Shown here: positions 14,337 through 15,149 of the stretch, one piece after another
How the letters are laid out: every line of letters starts with the position of its first letter
Numbering within the stretch: position 1 is the stretch's first letter
Assembly (NCBI GenBank): GCA_964383905.1
Contig: CAYLJO010000156.1
Location: forward strand, 1 to 15,149
Length of the DNA stretch: 15,149 nt
From: CAYLJO01 sp964383905
GTDB lineage: Bacteria > Acidobacteriota > Blastocatellia > Pyrinomonadales > Pyrinomonadaceae
Direction of reading: 5' to 3'
Notes under the pieces: generated by a model
The model's input: the letters and a program-made list of their open reading frames with translations, nothing else
Database searches by the model: none
Told to the model about the DNA's origin: nothing
Made by a program: the position numbers and the translations under genes

Positions 14337-14525
14337 TTCGACTGCCGTCCTGCTACCCCCGAGCGAGGCGTGGGCTTACCTTTCAGTCACGCTGATCCCG
14401 GAGTGACCCATGCATCCCATAGTAAACTTCATGTCCACGCCCGCCTCAGCCAGTCGTGTACCGAACGTGCGCCGATGCGCATGGTAGCCGAAATCATAAA
14501 GATTAGCCTTATGACACGCGCCTCC
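14337..14525 (-). pseudogene. C-terminal relic of a tyrosine recombinase (phage-type integrase)
   Basis: Minus-strand translation of 14525-14379 gives LYDFGYHAHRRTFGTRLAEA, then GVDMKF, and then MGHSGISVTER. This matches the C-terminal catalytic region of tyrosine recombinases. HAHR (codons 14483 down to 14472) is the H-x-x-R box, and GHS is the next conserved motif. In XerD-like proteins the catalytic tyrosine comes eight residues after the GHS serine. Here that codon (14378-14376) is TAA, and the following frame continues AHASLGGSRTAVE in the way an intact homologue would. A TGA at 14528-14526 and the lack of similarity further upstream show that the N-terminal part is gone. It is dead, and marks a past integration or XerC-like element. 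Confidence 0.75.
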
Positions 14526-14622
14526 TCAACCTTTACAACCGGCCCGGGCCATTATTAAGATAGTGCCCGCCCCCTAAAACTTCCGCCGGCTTTCAGGGAA
14601 TGAGATAGCTAAAAGGGCTCTT

Positions 14623-15112
14623 ATGAACTACCAGAGGTCTCGGCTATTCTTCATGGCCGCGGGATTGTTCTTTTGCTTTTGTCATTCCCTCACTCACCGC
14701 GGGCGGCCACACTTCCGGTCGGCTTCACCGAATTACAAGTTGCGAGCGGGTTGTCTAATCCGACGGCGATGGCAACACGGGAGGAGCGGTCGGTCAAAGT
14801 GAACGGGATGCCTTGGTCGCGGGATTAAAGGGTGGGTCGGAGACGCGGGCCACCGTCTTGCGGAAAGTAGCCGATAATCAGGGGTTTCAGCGGGCGGAGT
14901 ACAACGCGGCATTCGTCTTGATGCAGTACTTCGGGTACCTGCGGCGTGATCCGGAGGCCGGAGGGTATCAGTTCTGGCTCGGGGTGATGAACGGGTTAGA
15001 CAAGAGCGCATTCACAGGAATGACTTGTGCGTTTATCACTTCGAGAGAATACCAGGAGCGGTTCAGTCCGGTAGTAACCCATAGCAATAGCGACTGTGGT
15101 AAGGTACGTTGA
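14623..15112 (+). pseudogene. broken secreted protein gene: sugar-dehydrogenase-like N-terminus joined to DUF4214 C-terminus
   Basis: Three pieces lie in three frames. From ATG 14623, behind an AAAGGG site, comes MNYQRSRLFFMAAGLFFCFC, a signal peptide. From 14712 another frame gives LPVGFT and on through GFTELQVASGLSNPTAMA. This is the usual mature start of secreted PQQ-dependent sugar-dehydrogenase-like proteins, where FAPDGR-type residues should follow but do not. From about 14795 the third frame reads SERDALVAGLKGGSETRATV, a DUF4214 core (FVLMQYFGYLRRDPEAGGYQ, then FW), AFITSREYQERF and a terminal SDCGKVR. The simplest view is that a large central part was deleted between about 14774 and 14795 and that a further frameshift lies near 14675-14710. 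The DUF4214 part could still be translated from TTG 14813 (99 residues), but without a signal peptide. Confidence 0.7.
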
Positions 15113-15149
15113 TTGATTCGTACACCGTTTGGCTTGCAGTGGGGGCCGA

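Noticed and set aside
14298..14558. Plus-strand open frame of 86 codons
   Set aside because: It runs antisense to the recombinase relic, which explains the sequence better.

Overview
The window is the replication-origin neighbourhood of a bacterial chromosome. The gene order is dnaN and dnaA on the minus strand, then divergently rpmH, rnpA, yidD, yidC, jag, mnmE, mnmG, parA and parB on the plus strand. To the right of parB the conserved order ends and a sparse, decaying accessory region begins. The host is probably a diderm. YidC has the long periplasmic domain of Gram-negative bacteria, and the last gene remnant carries a DUF4214 tail of a style I associate with Acidobacteriota (Blastocatellia-like). 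That phylum call is an inference from memory of the family, not a search result.

Left part (1-3620): the sliding clamp (dnaN) and the initiator (dnaA) are both complete. The dnaA-dnaN spacer is a dense DnaA-box array with 11 copies of TTTTCCACA or its ATTTCCACA variant. Beside it lie a GGCC spacer, five perfect TAG triplets and an AT-rich stretch, which is the layout of the DnaA-trio unwinding module. A second DnaA-box cluster, including a tight 17-bp palindrome, sits upstream of dnaA. The origin is therefore bipartite and brackets dnaA, as in Bacillus subtilis.

Middle part (3559-12010): one plus-strand run covers the ribosomal protein L34 / RNase P pair, the YidD-YidC membrane-insertion pair, the RNA-binding protein Jag/KhpB, the MnmE-MnmG tRNA wobble-uridine modification pair, and the ParA-ParB chromosome segregation pair. 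The expected rsmG between mnmG and parA is absent. That gap instead holds a perfect 19-bp inverted repeat with a partial parS site in each arm. parB starts inside parA behind a near-ideal Shine-Dalgarno sequence.

Right part (12011-15149): about 680 bases without a recognisable gene are followed by a small unknown protein gene with its own intrinsic terminator. Then come degenerate dispersed repeats and a minus-strand D-2-hydroxyacid dehydrogenase. Beyond that is the relic of a tyrosine recombinase whose catalytic tyrosine codon is now a stop. Last is a broken secreted-protein gene that joins the N-terminus of a sugar-dehydrogenase-like protein to a DUF4214 C-terminus across two frame changes. 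No CRISPR array, intact mobile element, tRNA or rRNA was seen. The most unusual items are the origin unwinding element, the split parS hairpin, the recombinase relic and the broken DUF4214 gene.
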